Assembly (NCBI GenBank): GCA_963704155.1
Contig: CAVPHF010000007.1
Coordinates: forward strand, 62,001-126,000
Direction: 5' to 3'
Source: Thiohalocapsa sp963704155
GTDB lineage: Bacteria; Pseudomonadota; Gammaproteobacteria; Chromatiales; Chromatiaceae
Length of the DNA: 64,000 nt
Notes under the pieces: model-generated
What the model was told of the DNA's origin: nothing
The model's database searches: none
What the model saw: only the letters and a program-made list of their open reading frames with translations
Translations under genes and position numbers: made by a program
In this document: piece by piece, positions 63,848-64,000 of the stretch
How positions within the stretch are numbered: the first letter of the stretch is position 1
Layout: every line of letters begins with the position of its first letter

Positions 63848-64000
63848 TTGTTCGCACTGGTCATCCCACGCGCGGCGTCGGCGTTGCTGGTGATGCTCGG
63901 CGTTTGCACCCTGGTGTTCTTGTTGATCCACCTGGTACCGGGTGACCCGGTGGATGCAATGCTGGGCGAGAGCGCACTGCCAGCCGACCGCGAGATGTTG
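63848..64000 (+). CDS. ABC transporter permease (DppB-like), 3' end missing
   Basis: Fifty-one codons to the window end. A TTG start, GAGG nine bases earlier, opens a hydrophobic helix (ALLVMLGVCTLVFLLIHLVP) and then GDPVDAMLGESALPADREML. This is the N-terminus of peptide/nickel-type ABC permeases. It lies 10 bases after the transpeptidase stop, so the two may be co-transcribed. Confidence 0.75.
   Translation, partial: MFALVIPRAASALLVMLGVCTLVFLLIHLVPGDPVDAMLGESALPADREML

Overview
This GC-rich window looks like a chromosome segment from a gammaproteobacterium of the purple-sulfur-bacterium type (Chromatiales). That placement is an inference. It rests on a high-potential iron-sulfur protein (HiPIP), flavocytochrome c sulfide dehydrogenase (fccAB), a PHA synthase and a typical gammaproteobacterial pyrH-to-rnhB envelope cluster. 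No photosynthesis genes, rRNA, tRNA or CRISPR array were seen.

1-12.6 kb is a dense co-directional cluster with many 4-nt overlaps: pyrH (5' cut off), frr, uppS, cdsA, dxr, rseP, bamA, skp, lpxD, fabZ, lpxA, lpxB, rnhB. It covers translation recycling, isoprenoid and phospholipid precursors, outer-membrane protein assembly and lipid A synthesis. 12.6-18.3 kb holds housekeeping and accessory genes: a YihY-type membrane protein, a TlpA-like thioredoxin, YedI, an ECF sigma factor, a Sad-type aldehyde dehydrogenase and a small unknown protein.

18.5-28.5 kb is a nitrate-respiration block: periplasmic nitrate reductase napDAGHBC, a DNR-like Crp/Fnr regulator and a NarX/NarL-type two-component pair. 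Two perfect FNR-type boxes 39 bp apart precede napD. 28.6-33.9 kb is accessory: a Uma2-type protein, small and large membrane proteins, an amidohydrolase whose 3' end overlaps a barstar gene, and a membrane-anchored guanyl-RNase paired with that barstar. 34-38.6 kb carries a TPR protein, an octaheme HAO-like cytochrome c and fccAB. The octaheme promoter repeats the 39-bp tandem-FNR-box arrangement and fccAB has one good box. This suggests one anaerobic regulon linking sulfide oxidation to reduction of nitrate and nitrite.

38.7-43 kb is a decaying metal-efflux (RND) locus. The pump is truncated and fused in frame to part of another membrane protein, the adaptor is frameshifted in its signal peptide, and a Crp/Fnr C-terminal remnant has a stop in its recognition helix. 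43-48.8 kb has a small membrane protein, a fatty-acid-hydroxylase-family protein, PhaC, a nuclease-like pseudogene with an amber codon and a frameshifted DUF4338-ISAs1 transposase.

49-54.9 kb holds a lipoprotein hydrolase, an SrkA-type kinase, a Na+/H+ antiporter, an NlpC/P60 lipoprotein, HiPIP and an unknown membrane protein. 55-64 kb returns to core genes: rlmE, ftsH, folP, glmM, an NSS transporter, ratA-rnfH, bamE, fur, an L,D-transpeptidase and the start of an ABC permease that runs off the end.
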